A stretch of 64,000 bases of DNA from Aulostomus chinensis (lineage: Eukaryota > Chordata > Actinopteri > Syngnathiformes > Aulostomidae). The notes beneath the pieces are model-generated. The model did not search any database, had not been told where the DNA came from, and saw nothing but the letters and a program-made list of their open reading frames with translations. Position 1 is the stretch's first letter. The number at the start of each line of letters is the position of its first letter. This document shows positions 1 through 11,743 of the stretch, piece after piece. Where the stretch lies: contig JBBMOA010000013.1 of NCBI GenBank assembly GCA_037954235.1, forward strand, positions 25,835,192-25,899,191, written 5' to 3'. The position numbers were made by a program, and so were the translations under genes.

Positions 1-138
1 CGTCTCACTCTTCCTCGCTCAGCGGGTTTGTGTGTGTGGAGGCGGGGCCTCGAGGGTCAGTTAAACCTCCTTGAGAATTTACGGATGGCCTGGCTGAAGC
101 GGTTCTAGGAGCCCCGGGTCTGAGAGGTGCAGCGGGGC

Positions 139-162
139 ACTGAATCACCATGGTGATTCAGT
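139..162. repeat. 24-bp perfect palindrome
   Basis: The 24 bases read identically on both strands, centred on CCATGG between 150 and 151. The first mismatched outer pair is 138/163. It can form a loopless cruciform, or a tight RNA hairpin if the surrounding UTR-like DNA is transcribed. Confidence 0.85.
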
Positions 163-262
163 CTGAAGAGCAAATGTCTGGATGAGTTCTTTGTGACTGA
201 TGCTTCTAGAGATTGTGAGCTGAGAGGAGGATCGGTGTTTGCTGGTTTCAGTGACAGTGTCA

Positions 263-284
263 CCCCCCCCCCCCCCCCCCCCCC
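263..284. repeat. Poly-C tract (C22)
   Basis: An uninterrupted run of about 22 C. Runs of glycine codons on the minus strand are an artefact of this tract. Confidence 0.9.
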
Positions 285-540
285 ATGAGCCATGGTAGAT
301 GTCATCTGTAATTCTGTCCACTTTTCTTTGTTGCATTGTTATTTATTTATGCTGAATAAGTGAGATTTGTTTTTCTTTTTGCTCTAATTTTCTTTTTTTT
401 TCTGTGAAAACCGGACTGATACAAAAAAAAGGCTTCAATCATGAATCTGCAATGATCTTCAATTTTTATTTTGTCGAATTCCAACTGTGCTCATGTCGAT
501 GCTCTGTGTAGAACAAACATGTTTTTTTTTAACTCAAAAA

Positions 541-543
<3 letters not shown>

Positions 544-571
<28 letters not shown>
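544..571. repeat. Poly-A tract (A28)
   Basis: An uninterrupted run of about 28 A following GGT. It could be a retroposed tail or simple slippage. No retrocopy body is recognisable beside it. Confidence 0.85.
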
Positions 572-575
<4 letters not shown>

Positions 576-1080
576 AATTGTGTGAATCTGGCGATGTGTT
601 TATTGTATTTGCAAGGAAAATGTGCAATATACGGTTCTCAGATGGTTCCAGGTTTCAGCGTCGAACTCCAATGATTTTGTTTGTACTTCATTTAGTTCCA
701 GTCAGGTCCTCAGGTCACTAAATGCCTTCTGGTCCTGAGAGTGACCAGAGAATCTCAGAACGAACACTAATGCACCCGAAATACACAACGACTGGACCTT
801 CTTTTCGTCTCTCTCTCTTTTCATACCTCCCCTTGGTTTCAGGTTAACACAGGCACTTATTCAGGTGTCCGTTTCCTTGCCTGCTTTTTTAAATTTTTTT
901 TTTTTTTGTATTATTATTTATTGCACATGTATTGAACTGATTTCCATTGCTACATTTTAATTCAAGGAGTTTGTGGGCGAGAACGGGGCTGGAATTTCTT
1001 ACGTACAAAACTGCAGAAGCTTTTGTCAAAACCTAACTGTGTATTTCATCAATAAATGCCTTTAAAAGTGCCGCCGGTGC

Positions 1081-1856
1081 CCCTGTGGATTTGTCAGCTC
1101 TCGTCAACTGTCAAACTTGGTGGATTCGCCACAAACTGACTTCCAAGTGCGTTTGTGTGACGGCAGACGTAGGTGAAGCCTGTCAGTCGGTGGCGCCGCA
1201 CGGATGAGAATGTGTCGATTGGTTGTGATGTCGACCGGAGGTAGTTTGAGGCGTGTGCGACAGTAAACCAGCTGAAAGCAGCAGTAACGAGCACAGGTAT
1301 TCCTGCCGTTGAACCTGCCCATCTTTAATCCTCTCCTCACTGCGTCTGATACGACTGTTTCTTCGTAATTTGTAAAATAAGAGCCTGTGCCAGCGCCATC
1401 GGCCCCTCCCCGGAGCAACACTGACTCAAGGTTTCGTGTGCTGCCTTGAGGAACGACGTCTAAGACAACAGGATGCGGCGGGTCGTTGTCTCAGGACCAT
1501 TAGACGGGAGCTATTTCAGTCAGCGTCTGTGGGCGGAGAGCTCAGATGTGTGAAATGAGAAGAGGAAAAGTGCATTATTGACTCATTAACCACGGCGTCT
1601 GTGGTGTGGAGACTGAGCATCTCTGCCTCAGATGATTGTCCTTCGCTGGTGTTCAGGCCCACGGCGCCGTTACAACACCAGCAGGGACACCAGGAGGGTG
1701 AGGAACCGGGCCGGGCCTTCATCAGAACAGAAGAATTGACCTTGTAAGCTTCGGCACTTCATATCCTGTGGTTTTTAGAAGCCTGGAGCCACACAACAAT
1801 TCATCTCTCAAGTTAAAGCGATTCTTCACACAACCGCGTGTTTTCTGCACGTCAGG
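1081..1856. other. No gene seen
   Basis: Mixed-composition DNA between the possible poly(A) site and the MITE. The open frames are short, overlap on both strands and lack recognisable domains. No repeat family was recognised. Confidence 0.5.
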
Positions 1857-2174
1857 CAGCGGTGGAAGAAGTAAGTAGTTCCTTTGCTTAAGTAAAAGTA
1901 GGAATACACAGATGAAGTAGAACTCAGCTAAAATAAAAGTCTCCAAACTTCTACTAAAGTAAAAATAGATAATTATTTGATAACGATTTTACTTTAGTAT
2001 CAAAAGTACAAGTACCCATTCAACATGTTTGTGTTTTCCAGTGCTTTGCTGTTCAATCCTTGACCCTTTGACCTCTGAAGTCCATGTTAAAGGTATAATA
2101 TTTCATTTGAATGTAGTGACGTTGAAGTATCAAATAAAAATACTCTGATACTTCAGTTCTTAGTTACATAGCAA
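1857..2174 (+). mobile_element. MITE-like element, CAGCGGTGGAAGAAGTA family
   Basis: It begins with CAGCGGTGGAAGAAGTAAG and continues with runs such as CTTAAGTAAAAGTAG, ACTAAAGTAAAAATAG and ATCAAAAGTACAAGTACC, then AATGTAGTGACGTTGAAGTA near the far end. This stuttered 'AAGTAAAAGTA' style, with a CAG-GGTGGAA start, is a very common non-autonomous element in percomorph fish, usually placed with hAT-type DNA transposons. The opposite terminal repeat (TTCCACC-CTG) is not seen, so the right end looks eroded. No coding capacity. Confidence 0.72.
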
Positions 2175-3329
2175 AAGAAGACGAAACATGATTTAGGTTT
2201 CATCTCTCGCCGACCGCAGCCCCCAGCAGCGTCAGTGAGAGGAGATGAAGTCGTGGTCCTGGTGTCCTCCGTCAGGACTCCACACACAGGTTTTCTAGGA
2301 GCCAAGCACTTCCTGTTCCTCCTGTCACGTTTATCATGAATTTGTTTTTAGTTTTGCTCCTAAAAATGTACAAAAAAAAAAAGGTACGTCACCCTCAGTT
2401 GGAGCTCTGCTGCCTCCCGTGATGGACAGGAAAACGCTTCCCATTCCCACGGCGGAGAGTTAATTTTTGTCAAAGTCTCTGTCAGCTGCAGGTGTTGGTT
2501 CAAGTTGCGTGCAGAAGCGGATTCATGTCGTAACAAACTCGAATCTGATAATCGAAGGCCATTGACACCTTTATAGGTGAAATGTGCCACTCGTGATCAA
2601 GCGCTTCCTCTGCTGTCCGTGTTCTCTTGGTCCCACTGACACTGCTTCTGCTTTAAAACTCATCAAAACGAGTGTTTCCGGGAGTTCCTGCGTGATGGAG
2701 CTTGTTGGAGGAGCGCCGCCACATCACCAGCTGACAGCAGATCTGGGCTCTCAGGTCCAGAACCCCGGGAGATCTCCCCTCCGTTCTGGCTGACCCTGCG
2801 GATGCGGTTCAGCACGAGTGAAAGTGGAGAGGCTGGCGAGTGTCAGGGCTTCCTTCAGAGCTCCACGGCCCAGTTCCCGTGATTCCCATGATGCACGTGG
2901 ACAGCCATGTGTGGAGCGACGGTCAGAGACGTCCTCTGTGGCGAGATGTTCTGAACGTGGCTAGATTTGATGTTGGCCTCCCGCCTCCACCTCCTGTCTC
3001 CAGGTAGCTGTGAATGAGACTCATGAGTGGTTAATGAGGACCAGCTGGGACGTCAGCGAGGGCGGCGAGTGGCTGAAGCTCCGTTCAGCTTGATAATGTC
3101 ACACTTCCGAGATGAAACACCTCGCAGGCTTTCACGTTTATCTCCCCGTCTTATGAATTCTTCTCTCTTATTCATTTCTTTTGATTGAGCTTCTTTCAAT
3201 TCCAGCCCTTCATGGGGTTTGGCAATATTGTTGCTCCAGGTTATTACTGCTCTGTGTGGCGCCGGGCCGAGGGGCTGGCAGAGAAAGGACAAGCCAATAA
3301 TTTATCAACCAGGACACAAAGGTGCCAAA
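2175..3329. other. No gene seen
   Basis: Ordinary unique-looking DNA with only short overlapping frames. A cluster of stop-free codons at 2584-2793 on + has no recognisable domain and no flanking splice signals that I trust. Confidence 0.45.
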
Positions 3330-3339
3330 ACACACACAC

Positions 3340-3405
<66 letters not shown>
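3330..3405. repeat. (CA)n microsatellite
   Basis: About 38 CA units with one early interruption (ACACAACAC near 3340). First of four CA tracts within 1 kb. Confidence 0.95.
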
Positions 3406-3406
<1 letters not shown>

Positions 3407-3518
3407 CAAAACACAAAACTTCAAAAAAGTATTCTTTTTCCACATTTCATTTTTAGAAATGAATCATTTCAGTTATTGTGTGTGATGGCGCTCTCAAAGC
3501 TACAGAGCCAAAATGCGT

Positions 3519-3556
<38 letters not shown>
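3519..3556. repeat. (CA)n microsatellite
   Basis: About 18 CA units with an AAACAC imperfection at the right end. Confidence 0.93.
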
Positions 3557-3557
<1 letters not shown>

Positions 3558-3697
3558 GATTCCTGTCAGCTGGATATGAGACCACAGATGGTGTCAACAC
3601 TCATGAACTGGGAGCGACGACTCTCTCGCTGGAGCGTCTCCCAGAGCCCCGGTATTAACCGTCCCCATGGTAACAGCTGTCAACTCCACCCTTGTGG

Positions 3698-3701
<4 letters not shown>

Positions 3702-3732
<31 letters not shown>
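3702..3732. repeat. (CA)n microsatellite
   Basis: About 15 CA units preceded by GCACG. Confidence 0.93.
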
Positions 3733-3734
<2 letters not shown>

Positions 3735-3973
3735 ATTCTTATACAAATACAAACATGTATGTCAAACAAAGAAGTTTCCATGGAGGCAGGACATCTCTGC
3801 AGCGCCATACTATTATCCTTTAATGATATTGCGCTTTTACGCCATTTAAAAAAAACGGAATACGTGATATTTTGACTGATGTTGAACTCTTTAAAACAGC
3901 TGGAAACATGGATGACGTCATGCTATTGCTACGAGCCAACCACATCAGAAGACTCAGTCACAGTTTACATTTT

Positions 3974-3988
3974 GGGGGGGGGGGGGGG
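3974..3988. repeat. Poly-G tract
   Basis: An uninterrupted G15 run, followed by A-rich sequence (AAAACAAAACAAAAAATAAAAG). Confidence 0.85.
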
Positions 3989-4277
3989 TTAAAACAAAAC
4001 AAAAAATAAAAGTGGCTCAAACACAGAAAAAGCATGGTTCAAAAATACCTGCAAGCGTGTGAACTCGCCTTAGATTAGCGCGCCTCGGCACCCCCTCCAG
4101 ACTGGAGAGGTGAGGTTATCTGCTGCTCCAGATGTAATGAAACCTCCGTGGTGAACAGAGGTTTCTGAGCAGGTCGTTTCTCATTCCAGAGTTCTGGGAT
4201 TTCTCTTTAACCTCTCTTACACTGGTGTGTGTCTGGAAGTGGCCTCCAGTCACTCATCGCCCCTGGAGGCAGATAGA

Positions 4278-4281
<4 letters not shown>

Positions 4282-4320
<39 letters not shown>
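4282..4320. repeat. (CA)n microsatellite
   Basis: About 19 uninterrupted CA units, the fourth tract in this local cluster. Confidence 0.95.
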
Positions 4321-4323
<3 letters not shown>

Positions 4324-5279
4324 CTATTGGTTGCTTAGTAACTTCATTCCTCACATAGATGCTAACCTGCAGGTCACATTAGCTGAACACCCCCATGAGA
4401 GGTGAACCAGAAGTGAACTGAAAGCTGCACTTGAGCCGTTCATGTAGATGCATGGTTCTGGTCCTCTGGCGCTCAGGAAGTCGCCCTCAGAGTGCTGCAG
4501 CTGATAGGACAGAGTCGCAGACGGCAGAAATTATTCTCGCCTCAAACATTTTTGGGGAAACAGATGCCTGTAATGAATTTTGCACATATTTCCACTCCTT
4601 TGTTCATTTTTCTTTCATGTCAGTTGCTGAACCGCCTGTGTGTCGTATGCCGTCACAGCTCTGGCTAATTATTGTGCTAATTGATCAGTTTTAATAAATT
4701 TGGGGCGAGTAAGAATCTATAACCTGATTTCGACCAAATGTTTGTCTGGCCCTGGATGATCTGGACCTTTGGCATCGTCAACAAGACCGCTGATGACCAC
4801 TGGATTAACTGTTTGTTGATGAGCAGCATAATTAGCTCCTGTTTGTTAGTTGCTAGTTATCTGATGTGATTATGGCAGCTGCTGAAGTAGTGAATCTTAA
4901 CACAGAACCAAAAGCGACTAAATGAACCGATGGCGTCAGTCGCCAGCTAAAGCTGGAGGCCGACGCCGTCCACAGGTGCCTGGGTGGTTTCAGCAGGCTG
5001 GAGCTGCCCTGCAGGTGGAGCCAGCGTGAAGACGATGATCACGGGATGTGATCAACGCCGCGGTGAAATGCCATCACCATATGGAAATATCAAGTTTACG
5101 AATGTCATTCCTAAAACTTGGCTAAATCAAATGCGAAAATTAGCTTAGATGCCAACGCAGTGATCAGGTGGTTGCAAAGCGGCGGTTTTAACCATCACGG
5201 TTGTTGTGGCTGCACATCAAGCGCCCTTAAACGGCTTTGTACTGTAGCATTGAACTACCTCTCCCAACAGGGAATGGAG
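4321..5279. other. No gene seen; may hold retroelement leader at right end
   Basis: Short frames only. The right part (about 5060-5279) would be the internal leader of the minus-strand LTR element if that call is correct, because it lies just past the primer-binding motif. No gag or pol frame was found in it. Confidence 0.4.
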
Positions 5280-5290
5280 GTTGGGCGCCA
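5280..5290 (-). other. Primer-binding-site-like motif (tRNA-Lys type)
   Basis: On the minus strand the bases read TGGCGCCCAAC. This equals the first 11 bases of a primer-binding site for tRNA-Lys(1,2), whose 3' end is ...GTTGGGCGCCA. The remaining bases (CTCCATTCC) no longer match. It sits at the expected place, just past the LTR-like block on the same strand. Confidence 0.45.
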
Positions 5291-6235
5291 GACAGGAGAA
5301 TACACCACTCAACTGTCATCCACTATTTCAAACTATAATTCAGAGGGAGAGGAAACCTGGCAGTCCGTTCAATCTACAAAATTCCACTTAAATCAAATAC
5401 ACCGTTCAAGTATATAAGAAAAAATCAATGAGGTCTGGAATTAAGGCCGCACAAAGTTCTTTATAGTCCATCACCCGCAGAACATCGTTCAAGTAAGGCA
5501 GAGTCAACCAGAAAAACATCACGATGCATAACTCAAAAGATCAACAGTCAGTTCCAAAAAATCAAACCAAAATAACTCAACATAAAGATACGGGTTATTA
5601 ATTTAAAGTCTCTATTTATACCCCCCCAAAGTCCAGCGATGCAGGAGTATGACAGGAGGAGGGAAGGGGGGGGTGGGGTCAGTCCAGGTTCATGAAGGTT
5701 GTGCAGGTGGGGGGGGGGGGGGGTGGAGAGAATCCGGTTCCTTTAGGTAAGGCCAGAAGGAGGTGTGCACTCCTGATCGAGGAGAGTGAGGGGGTCTGTC
5801 AGAGCGGGAGGGGTTCTGAGGTCCGACAGGGTGAAGCCAGGAGAGACTGAAGAAAAAGGGGAAAAACTTATCTGGAAAGTTCCAGTGTAGCCATAAAGGA
5901 AGTTCTCCAACCCAGAAAGAGAAGAGCAGGGCCGTCCAAGCAGGAATGGTCCACCTGCTCCTGGGATTCCACCGTTTCTTGGGTCCTGTGGTCCACCTCC
6001 AGAGTTGTTCACTGTTCCATGAGTCTACACAGCTTTCCACTCTTATTTTCCTCCCTTTTCCTCTTGCTCTCACTTCCTCTGTAGATCGGACCTCCACCCT
6101 CCCTTCACTGCCTCCTTTGTTCTAATTTCCCTCCTTTTTTTGCTCACAGGTGGAGCCTAATTCATCTCCACTTCCTCCTTCCCAATGCGATTAATGATGT
6201 CACTTCCTCTGTCACACACTCTCCCCTCTGCTACA
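5291..6235 (-). mobile_element. Candidate LTR of a degenerate retrotransposon
   Basis: Read on the minus strand, the block starts at 6235 with TGTAGCAGAGGGG, as LTRs start with TG. It contains a strong TATA box (TATAAATAGA, 5611-5620) about two thirds in, and ends next to a primer-binding-like motif. Length near 950 bp fits an LTR. The terminal CA is not clear, and no gag, pol or second LTR is visible in the window, so it is a solo or 5'-truncated fragment. A G15 tract (5709-5723) lies inside. Coding-looking frames on this strand (5690-6097) are proline/tryptophan-rich and match nothing I know. Superfamily cannot be assigned. Confidence 0.42.
5611..5620 (-). promoter_or_regulatory. TATA box of the candidate LTR
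   Basis: The minus strand reads GGGGGGGTATAAATAGAGAC, a near-consensus TATA box preceded by a G run. Transcription would start around 5585-5590 and run toward lower coordinates. Confidence 0.45.
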
Positions 6236-7031
6236 GTACGAACCAGACACACAAACTAGATCTACGTCGGTAAACAGCTGGTGTCCTGAATAAAAATGAC
6301 ACGTGAAACCCGTATTCATGTTCTTCCTGTTTCTTGGGAGCAGAGACGCGCTCCTTTTCCCACCAAAGTGCCAGCGACCTCCTCTCAGCTGTGTAATCCC
6401 CCCTCAGGCTGCCTCTTCAGGTTGTCCATCAATGCTCAGATCAGCTCCTACCTCCCGTATCGACTGTGATCCTAACAACTCCGCATCGATCCTCTCCCAC
6501 TAACCTCACCTGACCTCCTCCTCCGTTCCTCTGCTTTAAATCAAGTAATGGCGACTCGGCCTTCTCCTGCTGGAGTCGTCAGCGACGTCGGGGAACAACA
6601 GCAGCGACGCGCCGGATCACTGAAAACTTTCTCCTCTTTATTCAATGTTGTAAATTTAGACGGAGGACAGAAATAAAATACAGAAATGAGGAAGATAATC
6701 TGTGTGTATGAGCGCCTCTGGGGGATGAGTGTTCCCATCAAGTTGCTCCTGAGGAACACTGGAACTAAACTGACGCTCTGCAACAAACGCTACAGTGGAC
6801 CGTCACACGCGGCCCTTCAACTCTGCAGGATGCAGTGGATGCAGCGAGAGCACAGAGACTCACGGGAGGAAGTGGAGTGAGTAACATACAAGTGTGACAT
6901 GAATGAGCGCAGAGGAGAGAGAGGCTCAGTGCATCATGGGAATTGTCCTGGCAGTTTAAACCTGTAGCAGCATAATTAGGGGGCGTGGCCAGCTCAAAAA
7001 GGGGAATTATAATGCTTGTCTTGGCTCTGGC

Positions 7032-7034
<3 letters not shown>
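6236..7034. other. No gene seen
   Basis: Unique-looking sequence with short frames on both strands (for example 6303-6503 + and 6541-6786 -). No domains or splice-bounded exon recognised. Confidence 0.45.

Positions 7035-7066
<32 letters not shown>
7035..7066. repeat. (GT)n microsatellite
   Basis: About 16 uninterrupted GT units. Confidence 0.94.
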
Positions 7067-7067
<1 letters not shown>

Positions 7068-10000
7068 AGGTTGCATACTCCACACAAGATGCAAGATGGC
7101 TGATACCTATTCCAACGATGGAGGATCCGTCACTGCGGGGACGGGGCAGGAGGGGAGGAGCGCTCCGTGACCTCCCACAGCGTGAGTGAACACACACACC
7201 TGGGAGGTGGTTCAGTCCTGGTCCTGGCCCTGATTGGATCAGTGTCTGCTCAGTCTTGCAGATGCTCCGCTGTCAGTTGAACAAATTGAAACACTTATAA
7301 AACAATCATTAATTTGTCCGTCTGGTTTCCGAACATCTCTTTCCTGCTCTGTCACTCGTGTCACCGATGTGATCAAACTGTTTCCTTGGAAAAGAGTTGA
7401 AGCAATTTTCTCCCCACACGGCGATTTAGTAATGACTCAGAAGACGCAGAGCAACATGAGCTGAAGTGGAGAGGAAAACAAACGTGGCTCTCTGGGATTT
7501 CAGCACGCCGGCTGAATGGTGAGCAGTGTTCCCTCCTCCCCAGTGCCGTGTAGAGTAACAGTGCATGATAGCAGAGACTTTCTCAAGACCCCCCCCCAAA
7601 CCCAACCCACCGTCAAAATCACCTGAGTCCCCATTAAGATGCAGTTTAATCACCCGGGAGGGAAAGGAAATCGGAGCACGTCGGCCCTGAGGAGGAGGGC
7701 CCCTCACTGAGGGGTCGGGGGTCTCATTCCCAGAGGCGAAGCCCACTCCTCACAAGCCCACCCGGAATATTCCGTGCTGTGTGTTCAGTGGTGGAACTCA
7801 GCAGGGAATATGGAGGCCGAGGAGGTGAAATGGAACTGGGACTTGTTAAACATACGGACTGAAACTTCACCAAGCAGCTTCAGCATAAAAGAACGTCACA
7901 CAAACACAATTATTTTTAGAAGCAAACTCAAATCTGCAGGGTTCATACATTTAAGCATGAGCTTCATATGAGTTTCCCAGGTTTCCATGATGTATGAACC
8001 CTGATTTCTTCATCCCACATTCTTACGTGTAGAAAAATTGCTACTTTTTGGCACACAGCACTTGACTCATTCTCACCACAGGACACAACGGGTGCTTGAG
8101 GAGGAAGTTGTGTGTCGTCCCACTTCAGGACAACGCAAGACCTTGAACCTGATCTATCGAACCAGAAGACCCAGAGGAGGATGCAGCTTTTTGAAGCTAA
8201 GCCAGGAGGATGGAGGTGTGCTAACCTGCACTCCCACCACCGTTCATGGCGCTAAGCTAGCTGGCAGCCCGCTGGTCTCGTCTGGCTCTGGGCAGGTCGG
8301 CCAATAAGGAGTTTCCTTGAAAAGGTGGCGTGTTCCTTAAAGATAAAGCGGTGGACTCTCATGAGTCAGGGGCGTTCTTTGGGTTTCCTGGTGCTTCTCC
8401 GCTGTAATCAGAATAAAGTTGTTGACGTGAACATTGTCTCTGGCCCTGAGCCTGTTTTCCAGGACTGAATTCAAAGAGCTTAAGATGTTCAGTAATTTAC
8501 CGTACTGATTAAGTGACAGCAAGCTAAAAAGAAGACCAGCCAATTAGCAGAAATGTCACTGAACTTCTTGGCAAATGCATCATTTTGTCTCCTTCAGCTC
8601 TCGAGTGTACCGAGCCCTTAGTTTACATGTGCTGTATATCAAACTGGAGCATTTTGCCCCCGAGTGCTTCTCTTCTTCTCAACAGTGAGAGCTATCTTTG
8701 CCTCATCGCCCCTCAGCGCTTCACCCGCCGGGGAACTCTTTACATCTTCCTTCTATGCAGGAAAACAGTGTTCTGAGATAAACGCAGGAAGCTGCAGTGG
8801 AGGACGGCGTACCGGCACAAGAATGGGAAACGGATCAGATTGGTGAGTGTCCTCAATCTGATGCTGCAGAGAGAGCGGCAGCACCATGGTTTGCCCCTGT
8901 GGCATTTCACAGCCTCCATCTCTGGAGGTAACGGGGTGATTCAGAGGCCACTTACGCCCACTCTGGGCACGTGAACTGATCCTGACACAGATGAGGATGC
9001 AGCACATCACAGCCTTGTGTCAACATGCAGCAGCTGATGAACGTCGTCACACCTTTGAAAAGCAAGCAGGTTCCCCAGCACCTTGTCCAGCAGGCCAACG
9101 GCTGCTGCGGGGGGAAGGTTTTCTGTCGGCCAACCTGAAGGTCCCTTCAAACACACTGCAGTTGTTACATTTGATTTTTGGTCATTGCAGTAAATCGGCA
9201 GCAACTCAAAGTTTGTGAAACTTGCTCCTCCTTTCTGAACTCCTCATTTGGAGCCTGTAAATCTGTAATACATGTGGAGGTACGTGTAGTCCCTGTGGAA
9301 ACCGCTGTGGCGTTCCGTTGCAGACGGTCAAAAACACAAGATGATGGGCGATGAGTGAGCTAAATTACAGCCTTGGGCTTTTCTGAGGACCTTCATGTGG
9401 ATATCCTACACATGTAAGCGCTGAAAAACAAAACTAGCCTCTCACCCCAGTGCTGTGGTGATTGTAACCAACGCCGCTCAGCATGGAGCTGAGATGTCAC
9501 GGTCACACCGCCACCGTAAAGCTCGTATTACTGTGTTTACTCTCTTCTGTCTCAGACTAATTCATTAAAAACGTGCATTTACGTTTTCAGATTTGTGGAC
9601 TGCTGGCGTGAATCTATTTTTTGTGAAGGTGAAATGCAACCTTGATTCATTAATTAACCTTCCTACCTTCAGCTGGATTGTTTGAGCCTCACTCCAAAGC
9701 ACGCAGTCGTTGCAGACCTCCAGCTTTTTCACTGAGAACACCGACGTTCTGAGATGTTTACTCTCGAAGCTCCGCAAATAAACGGGAGATGACATCGTAT
9801 TTGAAGCTGCATTGAACGAAGCTGCTTTTTGGCTCTGCATGTCCTGTCAGACTTTTCTTTGCAAAGACAGAATAAAGCTTGTTTACTTTGAATCTTCAGG
9901 CGCCCGATCGTGTAGTTGCATAGCAACAACTTGGAATGAAAAGGAAAATGAGTTGACCTGTGAGCCTCCAACCTGCCTCCCACAATTCCACATCCACGCT

Positions 10001-11280
10001 CGGTTTTCTGTGCTTTCCTGTTGGGTGCAGCATATTAGTGAACCAGAATCTTGTGAAAGTATAATATGATAATAAACGACAGAATCTGACAATACAAAAA
10101 CGCAACAAATTAGTGAGACAAACGGTAGCTGTCAGACGAGATCGAGGGAATATTACACCCAATTCAAACTGGACACGCCAGCATGCACATACTGGCTTTT
10201 TTAAATGCATGTAAACCTGCTAATAAGAGGTGATTGATGTTGTACACCATTGCGAGGAGACGAGGAGTTTCTGCATTTTTCCTACTGCGACGTTCAACAA
10301 AAGACACGTGAACAAGAAAAAAACTGTTATCCATCTTGAAAACTGACGACTGATGGCTAACAACAACAGAACTGCAGAAAAACGTCAGGAGAAGCCGCGT
10401 GTCGGGAAAGTCAGAGGCAGAACTCCCCCTCCATCACAGACACACAACTGCTGCTGCACGTCAGCGGCAGCCAGCTGTGAATGCTGCTGCAGATGAAGCT
10501 GAGCCGCCATCCACTCTGGGAGGAGACGCGGACGAGATAATTACAGTCATACGTTACACCCAATCAATCAAGCAGTAAATCCTGGGTGTGTTTTTACCTT
10601 CCTCACAGCCGCGGCTGCTCAACTCATCTATAATGAAAGAAATGTGATTGTGCAATGGGGGGGGGGGGGCAGATTCAAATTAACACCTCTTCCCATCCTG
10701 CTAGGACGGAGTCAAGACTTAGGCTTGTATCTTTCTTGCTCTTCTTCAGTGTTGTTGCTGCTGTGCTCTGCTGTTGTTTGTTTGTTTTTTGTTGATGAAT
10801 GTTTTCCATTGCCTGTCCTAAATGATGCACATTGACAGAAAAGCTGCTGTTCCGCTCACTTGTGCTTGATGTAGCCGCTAAAGTTCAAGGTCAAGTTTAT
10901 TTGTGGCGTGCGCCGTGGGTGGAGGACGGAACGCAAATGCTGGTGTTGGCGCTCAGAGTTCTGCAGCTACGCAATAAAAACAACATGGCCGCTGAAAGAG
11001 TGGAAAGATGTTCGAAAAACAGAGACGTGTGACACCAAGTGCGCAGCGGCCATTCCTCTTCTCTGTTATACACGATTCTCTCTGACATCATCAGCTGTGG
11101 AGCCACCAGCTCATTAGTTCTGTCCTTCTTTCTGGGAGCTGCATGTCTGTTTCTACACAACGATTTTAGAGTTTTGGACAACAAGCAAACTGCAGTGACT
11201 CAGTGAGTGGTTTTTTTGTTGGTTTTTTTTTTGTGACAGTCCGCTGTTCGGGGGGGAAATGTGATTGTGTGGCTTTCAGC
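7067..11280. other. Long stretch without recognisable genes
   Basis: Many frames of 60-105 codons overlap on opposite strands, as expected by chance. GCTAAGC/GCTAACA-rich fragments near 8190-8260 and 10350 resemble pieces of the MITE body at 15.2 kb but are too short to call. A G11 run lies at 10659-10669. No exon, tRNA or clear transposon was seen. Confidence 0.45.
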
Positions 11281-11560
11281 ACACCTTTTCACAGCTTGCA
11301 TGGCTGGTCTGAATTGCCAGCCAGGATGGAGATCATATTATAGAACACTTTCAAATCCATCCTGTTTATCCCCAGCAGATACTTCAGCGAGATGCACCGG
11401 CGCCAGAAGCCTTGGGGAGCAATGATTTTATAGGAGGTTCTTCAGAAGTCAATAGCACATGCAGCGCAGCTTCAATAAGTCATTATCATTGCATCACCTC
11501 CCTCAAGTGCCTGACGTGGCTGCAAACTGTCTCCTCAAGTGTCAATTTTTGATCAAAGCA
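11281..11560. promoter_or_regulatory. Candidate conserved noncoding block
   Basis: About 280 bases low in CpG and simple repeats, with TCATTATCATTGCATCA, and TTGATCAAAGC (a TCF/LEF-like site) near 11549-11559. This composition is typical of vertebrate developmental enhancers. Only alignment to other fish would show conservation. No open frame spans it. Confidence 0.22.
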
Positions 11561-11701
11561 GCTACCTAGATTCTAAATAAACCAGGTCATTCCTTTCTCC
11601 GTCCGTAACGTTCATTCCTTTCCGTGCTGCGATGTTTCTGAAATGAGTCGTCCAAGCAGTTGCATCATGCTGCTCATATCTCTTCCTGTGCATTCTTTGA
11701 T

Positions 11702-11704
<3 letters not shown>

Positions 11705-11732
<28 letters not shown>

Positions 11733-11743
11733 TTGTGTGTGTT
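11705..11743. repeat. (GT)n microsatellite
   Basis: About 18 GT units with one GTTT interruption near 11731. Confidence 0.93.

Larger units (their letters stand above)
1..1080 (+). other. Possible 3' UTR end of an upstream gene
   Basis: No convincing coding frame is visible here. The stretch is rich in T and A runs, contains TTATTTATTG near 915, and ends with AATAAA at 1051-1056 followed by a short GT/T-rich downstream stretch (about 1076-1096). That order matches a vertebrate polyadenylation site with cleavage around 1066-1078. The upstream coding exons would lie outside the window, so the gene cannot be named. The AATAAA could also be chance in AT-rich DNA. The strand is inferred only from the poly(A) signal. 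Confidence 0.35.

Noticed and set aside
3185..3658. 157-codon + frame with long Thr-His runs
   Set aside because: The runs are translations of (CA)n tracts; no domain remains when they are removed.
5690..6097. 135-codon minus frame as a gag protein
   Set aside because: Pro/Trp/Ser-rich, no zinc knuckle or capsid motif, and it lies inside the candidate LTR, upstream of the primer site, where gag would not be.
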